A stretch of DNA of 64,000 bases. It comes from Gnetum montanum. Its lineage: Eukaryota > Streptophyta > Gnetopsida > Gnetales > Gnetaceae. The notes below the pieces were generated by a model that saw only the letters and a program-made list of their open reading frames with translations, was not told where the DNA came from and did not search any database. Of the stretch, positions 1 to 10,486 are shown one piece after another; position 1 is the first letter of the stretch; the number at the start of each line of letters is the position of its first letter. The DNA lies in contig MNCI01033650.1 in assembly GCA_015680685.1 (NCBI GenBank), forward strand, positions 1,055,798-1,119,797, in the 5' to 3' direction. The translations under genes were made by a program, and so were the position numbers.

Positions 1-1596
1 AGTATGATGGAGAAGGAGATCCCAACACACATCTCATCACTTTTTGGTTAGAGTCTTTGTTGCTACAATAATGGCCACATATGATCATTCGCGTCTTCGC
101 CATGTCCCTAGCCAGGAAAGCCCTAGATTGGTATCGTGCGTTGCCACGTTCATCCATTTTAACTTTGGAAGAAATCTTAACCCAGTTTGTAACACGCTTC
201 AAGTATAACTTGAAGCCAGAAACCATGCTGGATCAGCTGATGAGTGTGAAGAAAGACCCACTAGAACCCATCCAAAAATTCATTCAACGATGGAGTGCAA
301 CCCTTAACGAAATCCGTGAACCTATCGCGGAGGCTCATTTGTTAGCCATCTTTAAGGCTGCAGTGAATGACTTCATCAAGTCAAACCTATATTACCTTGC
401 TCCACGCTCACTTAATCAAGCTTTCGCTTAGACGAAAAGCATACAAGACGCAGCCAAGGCAAGTAAAGACCCAGCTTATGTCACTTATAGGAATAGTTTT
501 GCAAAGAAGGACAAAGGTAAGGCCCCAACGATCATGGTGGTCGTTGTGGCAGTTGAGGATAAGCCCAAGCACAGCAATAGCGGAAACAAGAATAACAAGA
601 AATTGACCATACCTACAGCCGACTCAGGGCCTAAGCTGGGCCAAGCATTACAACCCACTGCCCCTGCACAAGAGACATCTACATACACTAAACCTAATTT
701 CGAATGTAAAGATCGTTCAAAATATACTCTGCTGCCCCTCAAACCTTTAGAACTCCTGAAGCAACTGTTGGCAGTGGGATACATTCAACACAAATGGATG
801 TCATAGGAAGCAAACATGAGACATCAATGCTACTGCGAGCTCCTTAGAAATCCCACTTTAGCCCTACTAAATGAACCTCCAATCCCTAAAGGTTTTAGGC
901 TGGACAGGTTTTGTGACTACCATCAACTATGTGGTCATACCATGGATTATTATCTATTGTTGCAAGATGACATCCAAATATTGATTGACCTAGGGCATTT
1001 GGTGCTAGATGAAAGTAGCCCGGTATGTCCTGAAAACCAATCCATGTATGTCTATACCGACCCCCTCAACGCCAACAACACCGGTTACATAATCAACACC
1101 ATTGGTATTGACAATGATCCCACACTACCCTTCCAACCATTTATCATTCGAGTGCCTCAGCATAGTATGCCCATGCCACCAATGGCTAGTCCAAGTCCGC
1201 AATTGCCCTTCATACTGAAAGTCCCACCACGAGCATCTACCTCTACACCACCCATTGGCAGGGTCGTGCAACCTTATCTACTAATAGCTCTAGCTCCATT
1301 CATCATCAAGAGGCCAGCATCTTCGACAGCCCCCATCCCATGCAGCAATGGGCGAGGCGCAGAAGAGGAATACCATCAAAAGCATCTCTAAAACCACGCC
1401 TTTGCCCTTCAAATTTACACCTTCATCACCAAGGACGATGGTCGACGCAAGCACACAACCTATGACATCCTATTACCGAAAATGTGAACCTGGGTCTAGG
1501 GTCGTCTCCCCTCGGGAGATTCATCTTCTAGGACGAATCGAGGAGGAGGGTGTCAAACAGACGAGCGTCCAAGACTTCTTGAATGTCGTAACCTAG
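1..1596 (+). pseudogene. Element 1 gag (5' end outside the window), Tat-lineage Ty3/gypsy
   Basis: Gag would form the capsid and nucleocapsid of the retrotransposon particle. The window opens inside the capsid core: bases 1-430 encode the retrotransposon gag region (RKALDWYRALP, then RFKYNLKPETML and a PIQKFIQRWS motif), matching the core of element 2 at about 13980-14420. A stop follows near 431, then a Lys/Asn-rich linker (500-810). A cysteine-histidine block (residues RFCDYHQLCGHTMDYY, about 910-955) is followed by a leucine-rich helix, as in Tat gags. From about 1100 to 1400 there is a repetitive proline-rich stretch with FIIRVP-type repeats. Several frame changes and stops (431, 804, 1391) make it non-functional as read. 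Seen: motifs and breaks. Inferred: Tat lineage, from the whole element. Confidence 0.8.
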
Positions 1597-1650
1597 GTTG
1601 GGCAAACCCTAAGGCAGAAAAATACCACAATAAGCTTATACGACTTAGTC

Positions 1651-2177
1651 ATGGTATCCACCCCTCACCGCAAGGCTCTAGTATGCATGTTAATGGCAAT
1701 CCCGATCGATGAAAACATGCCAGAAGATGAGAAAATGATCCACTCAGTCATACTCCCCTCCATACCCATGGAGTCCACACCTCCACTAACTTTCAGCAAT
1801 AAAGCCCTTAAGGAAGATCCCGAAAAGGGCCAGGTAACTACGGTGCCTCTCTTCATCACAATTTGGGTCGGTCAGTACCGAATCCGAAGGATGCATGTTG
1901 ATGATGGGACAACCACAAACATCATCTCTTTGCCTATCATAGAGAAACTGGGGTTGGTCGACTAGATCAAACCAACAACGACGTCGTGCCTACGGTCCTT
2001 CAACGAGGCACGTGTCCTGGTAAAAGGCACAGTTCATGTAAACTTCGTAGCATGGAATGAGCTCCCCATGGATGCAACATTCATTGTAGTCAAAGAAATG
2101 CCTAGGTTTAACCTAATCTTGGGAAGATCGTGGTTAGCACAACTCGGGGAAGTTTCCTCAAAACTCAAAGTTGATTA
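1651..2177 (+). pseudogene. Element 1 aspartic protease (PR)
   Basis: Retropepsin-like protease that would cut the Gag-Pol polyprotein. The active-site motif is HVDDGTTTNII (about 1897-1929), the Tat-type version of the D-S/T-G loop; the second half has RFNLILGRSWLA (about 2104-2140), the usual ILGR-x-WL signature. An in-frame stop after LGLVD (1963-1965) divides it, and the frame ends near 2177. It lies just downstream of gag and only about 110 bases before the antisense gene that occupies the PR-RT interval. The domain assignment is firm; the exact start is unclear because gag and PR were probably one reading frame. Confidence 0.8.
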
Positions 2178-2288
2178 AATCAAAACTGATACCATGCCAC
2201 AAAGCATCACTTAGCTAAGCATGGAATAGTTGGCATTCTAAATGCTCACCAATGGGGGGTTACATTCATCGTAACTTGAACTGCATAT

Positions 2289-4769
2289 TCACTTCTCTTC
2301 ATGAGGGCCCTCCTTAGCAGGGGAAGGTCTCTTTCTCTGCAACTCCATAGGAACAGCCTCAGCCATAAGATGATCACCCTGGGTCACATTGCCAAGTATG
2401 GTAGGGGGAGTCTCCCCTATGCTGTCCTGGCTGCAAGCGCTACGAACCATCAGACCTTTAGTCATTATAGAAAATGAATCCCTAACCACCTCCGGGGGAG
2501 CCTAGGCTTGCATGGTCTGAAAGACCTATCGAATCCACGGCTTGGGGATCTGGTCATGATTCAGCTTGCACCAGACCCCATCCTCCTAGACCCATAGGAA
2601 CTTCAAAAAGCACTTTAAACAGCCAATGTAGAAGGCATAGTGTATGTTAGAACTAGACTCTATTTACTCACAAAGCCCCAAAATCCTGCCTTGCAAGCCA
2701 TTACACAGGAATTCAGCCCAGTTATAACGGGCCCCTTCCTCCATGACTTCTTGCATTACCCAAGCCTTCTCAATCCCCAAGACCTTTCCTTGGGTGAGCA
2801 GTTGAGGGAATGCACGAGCACAAAAGATTGGGTATATCCCCATGGCAGGACTGTCCTTAAGCTTTTCCATAGGGAACCCTTTCCACTCCTTGGTGAGCCT
2901 TAGCCACTCCTCAATATGCAGCTTATGGAGGATCAACTCTTGCTTACCCTTCGACATCACATCGGTGCCATCATTAGGAATGCCAAACAAATTTGCAAAT
3001 AGCTGATCATTGATGTCAATGACCACCCGCACACCCTGCACGTATGTGCAAAAGCGACTCACCTACCCAGAAAAGGAATTGACTAGGGAAAGCATCTCAG
3101 CAGCAGGAATGCCCGAATTCGGTGCCATAAACAAATCCATAAGCCCAGCCATCTAGATTCTTCTGAGCAAGGGGCCCGGAGCCCCTCATTCCAACCAGAT
3201 CTTGCTTGCTAATACCTCACCGTATTTGAAGTAGATGTTCCCCCCTTTCCTTCTAGTAGTCACCACTATCACTTCGCGGGGCTTCTTTGCTCCTACGGCA
3301 ATAATCACAAAGCATACCTTAAAAAAATGACACCCTCTTGTTAACCCACCAGGCCTATACGGTGAGGGGAATAGTGGGAGTTTAGCTGCTAAGATTTTTT
3401 CGAGTGTAACTTGCTTAAAAGGTTCCCTATACTCCTTGTCTAGCCAACCTTTCATCCTAAAATTATTGTAGAAAGAGGCAAGCATGCGTAGGTGGGAATG
3501 GTATCCTTCCCCACAAAGAGCAATCATGCCCGCTCGCAGGCTCTTGGCAGAGGCAAATTCCTATAGAGCTAGTTGTGTCGTGGCCAATTCATCTGGCTGA
3601 TCATAAACCCTGTCATCATTAAGATAGAACCTGATGACAAGTGCACGCTATTAACACTCGACCAAGCATAACCAATGTTGCACAACAAAATAAATACGTG
3701 AAACTCACCCGCCAACATAGTAAACAGTCCCCTATGGGTTCAGAAAATACGTCGCCATATGGCGTGCGAGGTACAACGTGTTGAAGGGATGATAACACTA
3801 GTATTCTGGCATGTCCCAAATCCAAGCCAAGCACCTCAACCCTATGGAGTGTGGGGAAGACCCTCCTCTCGACCTAACTAAAGTCTCATCATCAAAAAGA
3901 TATCTCAAGATGCCTCGATTTTCCCCTAAAAGCAAAGCCTCTATCATGCCGAACGCCCACATCTCATCCGAGAAGGACCAAACCATAAGACTAAACTGGC
4001 TGAGGAGGAATTGCAAGAAGTCTCGCACCCCATCCCTAAACCAAACCACTCAATCTCCCAAATGTATCAAGGGAGAGGGAATGTTAGCCATAGGCCCGCC
4101 TACATGACACAAGACTCCTTCTAGATCCAAAACGATCAATCTAGACCTTGGCCCTACCCTGCATAACAGAAACAGCAGATAGTGACATCAAATATCAACA
4201 TAATACATGCACAACGTAGCAACGCCTAGCTGACCATAAGTGATGCATAGCATGATCCCTGTTCATCATAACACAACAAAGATGCAAAAGCGTAGCGTAG
4301 CAAGAACATACAAGTAACTTGGCGTAGCAATAAGATAACTAATAGCAAACCCAAACAGAACACACGCCTACGTCATACGTAACTAAACCCCCTCCTGAAG
4401 GTTTCACAATTTAGCAGTTTAAAGGACCTTGGTCTCGCAGCCATTGCAACAGCCGCAGTAGTAATGGCCTTGCATGTAACCACAACGAGACCCTTGCACA
4501 ATAGTGATGAATGAAAGAAAGCAAGACCGCGACAGCACCAAAGCCAAAATGACGCAGTGACAAAAAATACCAGTAGCAAAATAAATGAGACATAAAACTA
4601 GAGCAGAAAAGGGTAGAAGGTGCACGGAGAAAGGAATGGAAGAGACATATAAAACTCACTGGGTCAATAGTGTGCCCTCCTGCGCTGGAACGCGCACCCA
4701 TGGTCCACGTCTCAAGGCCTTCTTTGCCTCCCCGAGCTTCACGAGCACCAACTAAGTCTTGGGAGCCAT
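2289..4769 (-). pseudogene. Antisense spliced gene of element 1: FCP1/NIF-like phosphatase domain plus unknown domain
   Basis: Read on the minus strand: exon 1 4769-4660 (ATG, MAPKT, donor GTGAGT); exon 2 4158-3709 (acceptor TTATGCAG, donor GTGAGT); exon 3 3609-3318 (donor GTATGC); exon 4 from 3292 to about 2289. Exon 1 ends with two bases of a codon and exon 2 continues in frame. Exon 2 reads RLIVLDLEGVLC, a HAD motif I-like DLEGV, then VWFRDGVRDFLQFLLSQF and MVWSF, and ends NTLYLARHM...FLNP...TVYYVGG, the layout of plant FCP1/NIF-like phosphatases. Exon 4 has the block LFANLFGIPNDGTDV, alignable with exon 4 of element 2. In-frame stops occur (TAG in exon 1, TGA in exon 2 and others). Counterparts of exons 5-8 of element 2 are missing. 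Seen: frames, splice signals, homology between copies. Known: the HAD fold. Inferred: capture from a host gene. Confidence 0.68.
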
Positions 4770-4920
4770 AGCCCTGCTAGCAGATCTATGACCTTCGCCT
4801 TAGAAATTCGCCTTAATATGGATTCACACAGTGACTCCACATCCCGAAATCGCCAAAGTGCTTCGACAAGGATTATGTGCTTCTAGAGCAAAAACAATGA
4901 GATTACCAGGATTCAACCCC

Positions 4921-4927
4921 TATTTAT
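4921..4927 (-). promoter_or_regulatory. TATA box for the antisense gene of element 1
   Basis: On the minus strand the sequence reads ATAAATA followed by GGGG, about 150 bases upstream of the exon 1 ATG (4769). Spacing and context suit a plant core promoter. No other TATA-like word lies between it and the ATG. Functional use is inferred. Confidence 0.45.
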
Positions 4928-5584
4928 GGCAGTAATAGCAAAATGGGGAAACTTCTTTTCTCTCTCTCCAATTAAGGTAGGGGGTGGTGGGCGGCATAGC
5001 ATGCTCGCCACCACATCACAACACTATTAGCATTTAAACCTCGGCATGCTCCAAGTTAGTTACTGGACTTCTAAAAATAAAAATAATATGATAATATTTG
5101 TTTTCGATTGAAGGTCTGAAAAGACCTTAGGCCAACAAACCCGGCATGATTGCATTCCCTAAGGCTCAAAGACAGCAATTTCAACTAGTAACGGCCACAG
5201 CCTGCAATGACATCAAACGAAGTAATTACGCTTCTTGAGTCAGCAATCACCTAGTGCGTCTCGACATAAGGATAGCATAGTCCCTAATAGTTTCGTGCCT
5301 TCATTCCTGCATTAACTGCCTGATATGTCTCATACTCGCAATGCTATCTCTTTTATCATTATTTATCGCAGCAAGACTTTGCATGTCAGAATATGGCAAC
5401 ACAAAATGACATTTAAACTAATGATTCGGCATCCATATACAACTTCGCAATTTAGATCAATGATGTCTATGTCTTCAACTATCCTAGATCCCTATGCCTG
5501 GGTGGTACGCCATGACCCTAAGCAAGCAAACCCTCAATCTTTACATCGCCTTATTTAGCAAGTCACATCTCGATGTTGTTTTGC
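4928..5584 (+). other. Element 1 PR-RT interval, probable 3' part of a sense-strand intron
   Basis: No coding block is visible on either strand; the short open frame at 5325-5558 has no recognisable content. The stretch lies between the antisense promoter and a strong sense-strand splice acceptor at 5585-5586. Ogre-type elements are known to carry an intron between PR and RT; placing this stretch in such an intron is inference. Confidence 0.4.
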
Positions 5585-5586
5585 AG
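5575..5586 (+). other. Sense-strand 3' splice acceptor before RT, element 1
   Basis: The sequence ATGTTGTTTTGCAG ends at the AG of 5585-5586, with a T-rich tract before it. Coding homology of the RT region begins downstream. Element 2 has a matching acceptor in the same place (22904-22905). This fits the PR-RT intron of Ogre-type elements; splicing itself is not demonstrated. Confidence 0.45.
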
Positions 5587-5828
5587 ATTTGCGTTCTACA
5601 CAATCTTTGGTGATCCTTACCCAAGCTCTCATCTTGTGATGGAAGGTTAAGCAAGAAATGGAAACCCACCATGCCCTGTCCATGCCTCTAATATTAACAG
5701 GGCCATAGGGCAAGCTTCCAAGGTAGTTAAACCCCGACACGATCAACTGGGAGTCAGTTGTAATCGATACGATAGCAACCTTAGAAGCACCCCCAGATTT
5801 TCCCAAACACCTAGTCCATGTCCTAGAT

Positions 5829-6821
5829 TTGGAGGCCAGAGATGTAACTGAGGATTCGCTTATCGAGATACCCATAACCTCTAAAAGAAGGAAGGTAAAG
5901 ACATTAAGACTTAGCTCTCTACTAGACACACAAATAGATGAGGGCATAGTTAAAACCTTGCAAGAACATGTTGATGTCTTTGCATGGTCCTATGAAGATA
6001 TGCCAGGTCTAGATCCATGGTTGATTCAGCATAATATCGTCCTAGACCCCCACGTGAAGGCATTCAAGCAAAAGGCGCTTAAAATTAAGCCATAAATTGC
6101 GCTAGCCGTGAAGGAGGAAATCACTAAGTTATACCGAGTAGGCTTCATCCACGCAGTTGACTATTTAGAGTAGGTGTCCAACATCATTGTGGTTTCAAAG
6201 AAAATAGAAGGGATACGAATGTGTATAGATTTCTGAGATTTGAACAACGCAACGATCAAGGATAACTTTCCACTACCAAACATCGATCAACTCATCAACA
6301 CCATGGCTGGGCATGCTTTGCTATCCTTCATGGATGGCTTCTCTGGATATAACCAAATCCACATCAACCCAGAACACCAGCTATCAACAACCATCATGAC
6401 TCCATAGCGAACCTTCTGCTATACCATGATGCCCTTTGGGCTCAAGAATGCTGGGGCAACATACCAGCGAGCCATGACATACATTTTCAGTAACCACATC
6501 CTAGAAACGTTAAATGATTACGTAGACGATATAGCGGTTAAGTCCAAAGAGGTGGCCCATCACCTGCGTGACCTAGAGTTAGTCCTCAAGTACGTAGACG
6601 ATATAGTGGTTAAGTCCAAAGAGGCGGCCCGTCACCCGCGCAACCTAGAGTTAGTCCTCAAGTGCTGTCAAAGGCACGATTTGCATCTTAATCCTAAGAA
6701 ATGTGTCTTCAGAGTAAAGACCAGGTGCATGTTAGGGTTTGTAGTATCAGAGGCTGGAATATGGGTGGACCCAGACAAAGTCAAAGCTATCGTCAACTTA
6801 GTGCCCCCCACACAAACCTAA
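5829..6821 (+). pseudogene. Element 1 reverse transcriptase (RT)
   Basis: RNA/DNA-dependent DNA polymerase of the element. The N-terminal linker FAWSYEDMPGLDP (about 5980-6017) is typical of Ty3/gypsy RT starts. Then come KEEITKLYRVGFI, the RMCIDF palm motif (about 6215), FPLPNIDQL, FMDGFSGYNQI (about 6331) and MMPFGLKNAGATYQRAM (6426-6480). The catalytic YVDD is present but duplicated in tandem (see 6519-6662). LNPKKCVF and LGFVVSEAGI follow. In-frame stops (after KIKP at about 6094, after HAVDYLE, in CIDF-stop-DLN, and at TP-stop-RTF near 6406) break it. RNase H follows directly. Confidence 0.88.
6519..6662 (+). repeat. 72-bp in-frame tandem duplication of the RT catalytic YVDD segment
   Basis: Unit 1 is 6519-6590 and unit 2 is 6591-6662. 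Both start TACGTAGACGATATAG (Y V D D I) and end CTAGAGTTAGTCCTCAAG. They differ at six positions by hand comparison, all transitions, mostly in CG or CNG contexts. Because 72 is a multiple of three the frame stays open, so the protein has two YVDD boxes 24 residues apart. Confidence 0.95.
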
Positions 6822-6847
6822 AATAGTTATGTGGTCTACAAGGCAGA

Positions 6848-7440
6848 GTGCAATTAATTCGAAGGTTCATAGCAAGATTGACCGATAAGTTACACCCCAT
6901 GCAACATTTTCTGAGAAAAGGGGTTGACTTCAAGTGGACAGTCCAATGTCAACAAGCCTTCGACAACTTGAAGAAAGAACTCTCCCACCTACCAATAGTA
7001 TACCCGTCGCAGAGGGACAAGCCCTTCTTCATATACCTCGCCACCCCTGATGCATCCATAGCAGCACTGCTATGTCAGAAGCGGGATGATGGATTTGAGA
7101 TACCAGTGTATTACCTGAGCCATGCATTAATATCATATGAGGAAAAATACAATGAGGTGGAAAGGAATTGCCTAGCCTTAGTGTTTGAGCTCAAAAGGTG
7201 GCGACACTACCTATTCCGCAGCACAACCAACATCATTTGCAAAAGCAATGTACTCCGGGCTATCACTGGCAACCTATACGAAGGTAGCAGGATAGCCCAA
7301 TGGAAGGCCATAACTGCAAAATTTGATCTACGCTATGTGAGCCAATCATCGACAATAGGCCAAGCCATAGTGACCCAACTTACGGCCTCACCAGTTGATG
7401 ACCAGGTGGTCATCGACCCCGAGTTCCCAGATGAATACGT
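6848..7440 (+). pseudogene. Element 1 RNase H (Ty3-type)
   Basis: RNase H removes the RNA template during reverse transcription. The block begins with the RT thumb/connection (FKWTVQCQQAFDNLKKEL), then FFIYLATPDASIAALL, PVYYLSHALISYEEKYNEVE (the metal-binding Glu lies in YNEVE) and LKRWRHYLF. The position that reads CKDN in element 2 reads CKSN here, so one expected acidic residue is missing. The frame is one long open stretch (6848-8485) shared with aRNH and most of IN, making it the best preserved part of element 1. It is offset from the RT frame by a break near 6821-6848. Confidence 0.82.
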
Positions 7441-7860
7441 AAGCAATTTCGCCATCGTCCCACCACATTTTGAGGCAACCTTACACTTCGGCAGTGCCTT
7501 AACCATGCAAGGAGGTAGCGCCACTGCCATAATCACATTCCTCTCTGGGGAAATGTACCCGTCCGCTTATCGCTTCACATTCCCATGCACTAACAACATG
7601 GCGGAATATGAGGGGCTACTCAAAGGCCTCTTAACTACCTGTGCACTGCATGTACAACACCTAGCGATCTGGGGAGATTCACAACTAGTTGTGAATCAAA
7701 TCACTGAAGTTTACGCCTGCAAGGCTACATATCTGCAACCCTACTGCAACCTCTCAAAGGTTTTATTGAAACAATTCGTGACCACTGATGTGCAACATGT
7801 GCCACGCAGTGAGAACAGAATAGCAGACGCCTTAGCTACCCTCACGTTAAACATCACATC
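7441..7860 (+). pseudogene. Element 1 second, archaeal-type RNase H (aRNH), first catalytic Asp lost
   Basis: An extra RNase H between RNase H and IN is the hallmark of the Tat lineage. Motifs: CTNNMAEYEGLLKGL (about 7588-7632; Glu present), WGDSQLVVNQI (about 7669-7701; Asp present) and ENRIADALATL (about 7813; Asp present). The opening motif, FDGAST in element 2, reads FGSALT here (about 7488-7505): GAT has become GGC, so the first catalytic aspartate is glycine. The frame is open across the domain. The loss is seen in the sequence; inactivity is inferred. Confidence 0.85.
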
Positions 7861-7919
7861 ACATTCCTTGGCGAACCAGCCCACTGTGATCATAGAATGC
7901 GCAGAACTTATCACTCGAG

Positions 7920-9183
7920 CAAAACACATGGTGTCTATTGACGCTGCAAACACCCTGGAATGGTATGATAACATTAAAGCATATTTTCAGCATGGTGAAC
8001 TTCTGGGTGGATTGACATTGGGCCAGAGAGATGCAATCCGCAAACACGCCGGGCAATACGTGCTCATAGGAAGTGACATCCTATGCCGGTGGTCCTACAA
8101 TGGGATATTGCTAGCGTGCGTGGGTGGTGAGCAGGCACAGAAGGTAGTTAATGAGGTTCATGAAGGGCTATGCGGTGGACACATAGCACCTAGGGCTATG
8201 ACAACGAAGATCATACACCTAGGGTATTATTGGCCTTACATGGAGAACGACTGCCTATCGAAAGTCAAGACATGTGACACATGTCAGAGATATGCAAATC
8301 TCATACACATAACGCCTATAGACCTACACCCTACACAAATTACGTGGCCTTTTCAACGATGGGGAATAGACCTCATAGGGTCCATCACGCCTAAGTCTTT
8401 CGCGGGGCATAGCTTCATTATCACTGCCACAGAGTATTTTACTAAGTGGGTGGAAGCTATTCCTCTGAGGAAAACGATATCCTAGCAAATCTTCCACTTC
8501 ATCCTCAATAACATTGTGACTAGGTTTGGGCTTCTGATGACTATTGTGACCAACAATGGACCATAGTTTAGCAGTAAGGAAACCCAAGCATTAAACAATC
8601 ATTTTCTTCCCCTTACTATCCGCAAGCGAATAGACAGGCGGAGGCTACAAATAAGTCCATCATCAACTTACTGAAGCGGATGCTTAGCAATAGCAAGAGG
8701 CGGTGGCATGATCAAATACTCTATGTCCTTTGGGCCTATTGAACGACTTGCAGAACCGCAACAAGTAAGACCCCTTATAGTCTCGTTTACAGATTTGAAG
8801 CTATGTTACCTCTTGAGTTACAGGTACCCTCACTTCGGATGATCCTATCCAACGTCATGAGTGAAGCCCAGAACAACGAATCATGAGCCATCAACCTCGA
8901 CTAAGTGGAGGAAGAACGCGCACAGACACTAAGATGGATCGAGCACTATCAGGATAGAAAATGGCAAAAGCACCATGCAGACTCACATTGATGGTCAATA
9001 CAGAAGGGAGATCTCATCCTCAAGTCCGTCCATGAGCACGTGAGTAAATTCTCAGCCAACTAGGAAGGGCCTTACGTGGTTGCTAAAGCCTTCGGGAATG
9101 GAGCTTTCAAACTAGCGAACATGGATGGCAATGAATTCACCAACCCAGTGAACCACATGTACCTCAAGACATACTACATCTAA
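7920..9183 (+). pseudogene. Element 1 integrase (IN)
   Basis: The integrase would insert the cDNA copy into the genome. The zinc-binding HHCC region is present: VHEGLCGGH (about 8155-8181), GYYWPYMENDC and TCDTCQRY (about 8275). The core starts WGIDLIG (first catalytic Asp, about 8362). A stop at 8483-8485 ends the long frame. The second acidic motif is changed and broken: the expected TDNGPQF reads TNNGP followed by a stop (about 8548-8568). Downstream reading changes frame; the C-terminal module WEGPYVVAKA can be read (about 9061-9093, after a stop), and the last codons YLKTYYI end at 9183. Non-functional. Confidence 0.85.
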
Positions 9184-9194
9184 GGTGCAATGAT

Positions 9195-9490
9195 AGCACA
9201 CTCCACTGTCCACTACGACGATAAACTGGCAGCCGCGCCAGTCAGCATCCGCAATGACAATAAACTAGCAGCACCAAACAGCATCTGTTACGGTGGTAAA
9301 ATGGGAGCAACAGTCCACCATGACATAAAACTCGCACTATTAGTCCACTATTACTATAAACTAGCATCGCACGTCCACCACAACGTAAAACTAGCATGTA
9401 CGATCTACTGGGACCTCAAACTAGCACAGTGGTCCACTAGGATCCTAAACTAGCACCCAGTCTACCAAGACCTTAAACTGGGTTCGTGTT
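9195..9490 (+). repeat. Tandem TAAACTAGCA units after IN of element 1
   Basis: About nine imperfect units of roughly 27-36 bp of the form GTCCACnnnGACnTAAACTAGCA follow directly after the IN stop codon. Cores fall near 9222, 9260, 9296, 9327, 9357, 9387, 9417, 9447 and 9472. Similar units occur in element 2 after PR, before RT and after IN. They are non-coding. An amplified tandem repeat is known from Retand, a Tat-lineage element; a role here is unknown. Confidence 0.8.
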
Positions 9491-10486
9491 GCATCCTCAA
9501 CAGGCATCATCATCGAATATATGTCAAATGAAAGAGCATGATACCAGCACACGGGTGGGACATCGCCGCTCCAAGACGCAGTTCCCGATGCAAGGAAAAC
9601 ACGGTCTGGGGCATACACGCCACCATTTTTAGTGTCATGTTGACCCTTTGAAGATGTCGTACGATGTCACATGGGCCCTTCGAACCTACCACCGCTACGG
9701 CCCACTACCCAAATGGTAACTCCCAGGCTCGTTCCTGCTTCTGAGTTGTTGACAGTATTGTGGCCTAGCCACAATATTGTTGCACTTTTATTCCCCTTCA
9801 AGGTTGCGGCTCGCACAGTGTTCAGCTATGTGGTAGCTAATCCCATAGCTGAACTCAGCATGCATGCCTTTGACAGGGATCCTAGTGCATCTGCGCCCCC
9901 GATGCCCTGGGGAATAGCTCCCTCCGTCGACAGTGCTGCCAAGATCGCTGCTGGCCTCCCCGCTTTGGGCATCTCACACCAACAATGGTGCCCAAGGGTA
10001 ATAATAATGCCAGCAACCTGCAAGACATTGTCCCCGCAGACGCATCCCTCTACACCAGCAAAGGCTACAACGTCACAAAGTGAGTGCCTCGACTAGCATG
10101 GTTTTTTGAGAGTGCAAATTCTGACACGTGCATAACGCAGCTCACCGTGTGGAAGGCTCCGATAGGCAAGTTAAGACCCTCTGTGGATGTAATACAGCTC
10201 ATCCTACGGAGGGGACACCCGCTTGCGGGAGGTTGAAAAATAGCGTCAGCCAGATATGAAAATGCAAACGAGCCCCTTAGAGCACTTCGATGAAGGACTC
10301 GGCTAAACATCATCTCTGCTCTCTGCCTTAACCTCTACAGCACCAACGCAACACCCTCGAGCACAGCCAGGCAACGTCTCAGTACTCACTAAGCGATAGC
10401 CTCAGCGTTTTGCTTGCTGCAGTGTTTCGTATTCTTTGCCGATGTCCATTGAACCTATTCTCCAGACATCGAGAAAGAGGGGCTAA
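9491..10486 (+). other. Element 1 3' untranslated region and polypurine tract
   Basis: This stretch between the post-IN repeats and the LTR has no recognisable coding domain. An open frame at 9671-10096 shows no motif and no counterpart in element 2, so I do not call it a gene. The stretch ends in the polypurine tract GAGAAAGAGGGGCTAA (10471-10486), directly followed by TGAAACACC, the LTR start. Element 2 has the matching AAAGAGGGGCCAA before its own LTR start at 27812, which supports this boundary. Confidence 0.6.

Noticed and set aside
4373-4701. Three overlapping minus-strand frames
   Set aside because: They fall largely in intron 1 of the antisense gene (4659-4159), in conflicting frames and without homology to element 2.
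9195-9490. CRISPR-like array
   Set aside because: Repeats are degenerate, spacers are not unique 30-mers and the DNA is plant; these are retrotransposon tandem repeats.
9671-10096. 141-codon open frame in the 3' UTR of element 1
   Set aside because: No motif, no counterpart in element 2, and an overlapping minus-strand frame of similar quality.
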